Source of the DNA: an uncultured Collinsella sp.
Lineage (GTDB): Bacteria; Actinomycetota; Coriobacteriia; Coriobacteriales; Coriobacteriaceae
Direction of reading: 5' to 3'
Assembly (NCBI GenBank): GCA_958435545.1
Contig: CAUBGU010000075.1
Coordinates: 1-6,809, forward strand
DNA length: 6,809 nt
Below, piece by piece: positions 5,890 through 6,809 of this stretch. The number at the start of each line of letters is the position of its first letter. Position 1 is the first letter of the stretch. Under the pieces are notes generated by a model, which did no database searches, was not told the DNA's origin, and was given only the letters and a program-made list of their open reading frames with translations. The translations under genes and the position numbers were made by a program.

Positions 5890-6809
<920 letters not shown>

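Overview
The window looks like part of the chromosome of a moderately to highly GC-rich actinobacterium. A Coriobacteriia member of the Collinsella type is my best guess. The basis is the GC level, GTG starts with strong Shine-Dalgarno sites, an AroE-AroK fusion, and an RmlC-RmlD fusion with actinobacterial sequence features. This assignment is an inference from sequence character and memory, not from a search.

Left part (1-1218, + strand): two shikimate-pathway genes. The first is the 3' part of a gene whose single reading frame carries the C-terminus of shikimate dehydrogenase (AroE) followed by a complete shikimate kinase (AroK). It is followed by a perfect 15-bp hairpin and then by a complete type II 3-dehydroquinate dehydratase (aroQ). 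Together they supply three steps of chorismate synthesis.

Middle (1281-3123, - strand): reading in the direction of transcription, a Wzm/TagG-type ABC-2 permease, its Wzt/TagH-type ATPase, a tRNA-Arg(UCU), and an intrinsic terminator behind the tRNA. The permease stop codon overlaps the ATPase ribosome binding site, so the two are probably translationally coupled. The pair should export a lipid-linked cell-surface glycan. Across a 160-bp divergent intergenic region lies a + strand gene (3239-4210) for a family 2 glycosyltransferase with two C-terminal membrane helices, of the polyprenyl-phosphate glycosyltransferase type. It ends in a strong bidirectional terminator shared with the convergent genes to its right.

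Right part (4313-6809, - strand): the dTDP-L-rhamnose genes rmlB (5' end beyond the window) and a fused rmlC-rmlD. A very GC-rich 61-nt inverted repeat lies between them. This segment is visibly more GC-rich than the transporter genes and uses AGG for arginine often.

Taken together, the region from 1454 to 6809 looks like a cell-envelope glycan locus: the Rml enzymes make dTDP-rhamnose, the GT2 enzyme probably charges a polyprenyl carrier or transfers a sugar at the membrane, and Wzm/Wzt moves the finished polymer out. All of these families are known. The least explained items are the two intergenic hairpins (720-758 and 5804-5864) and the composition shift. I saw no convincing new system, no CRISPR array and no transposase. 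No stretch over 300 bases lacks a gene.
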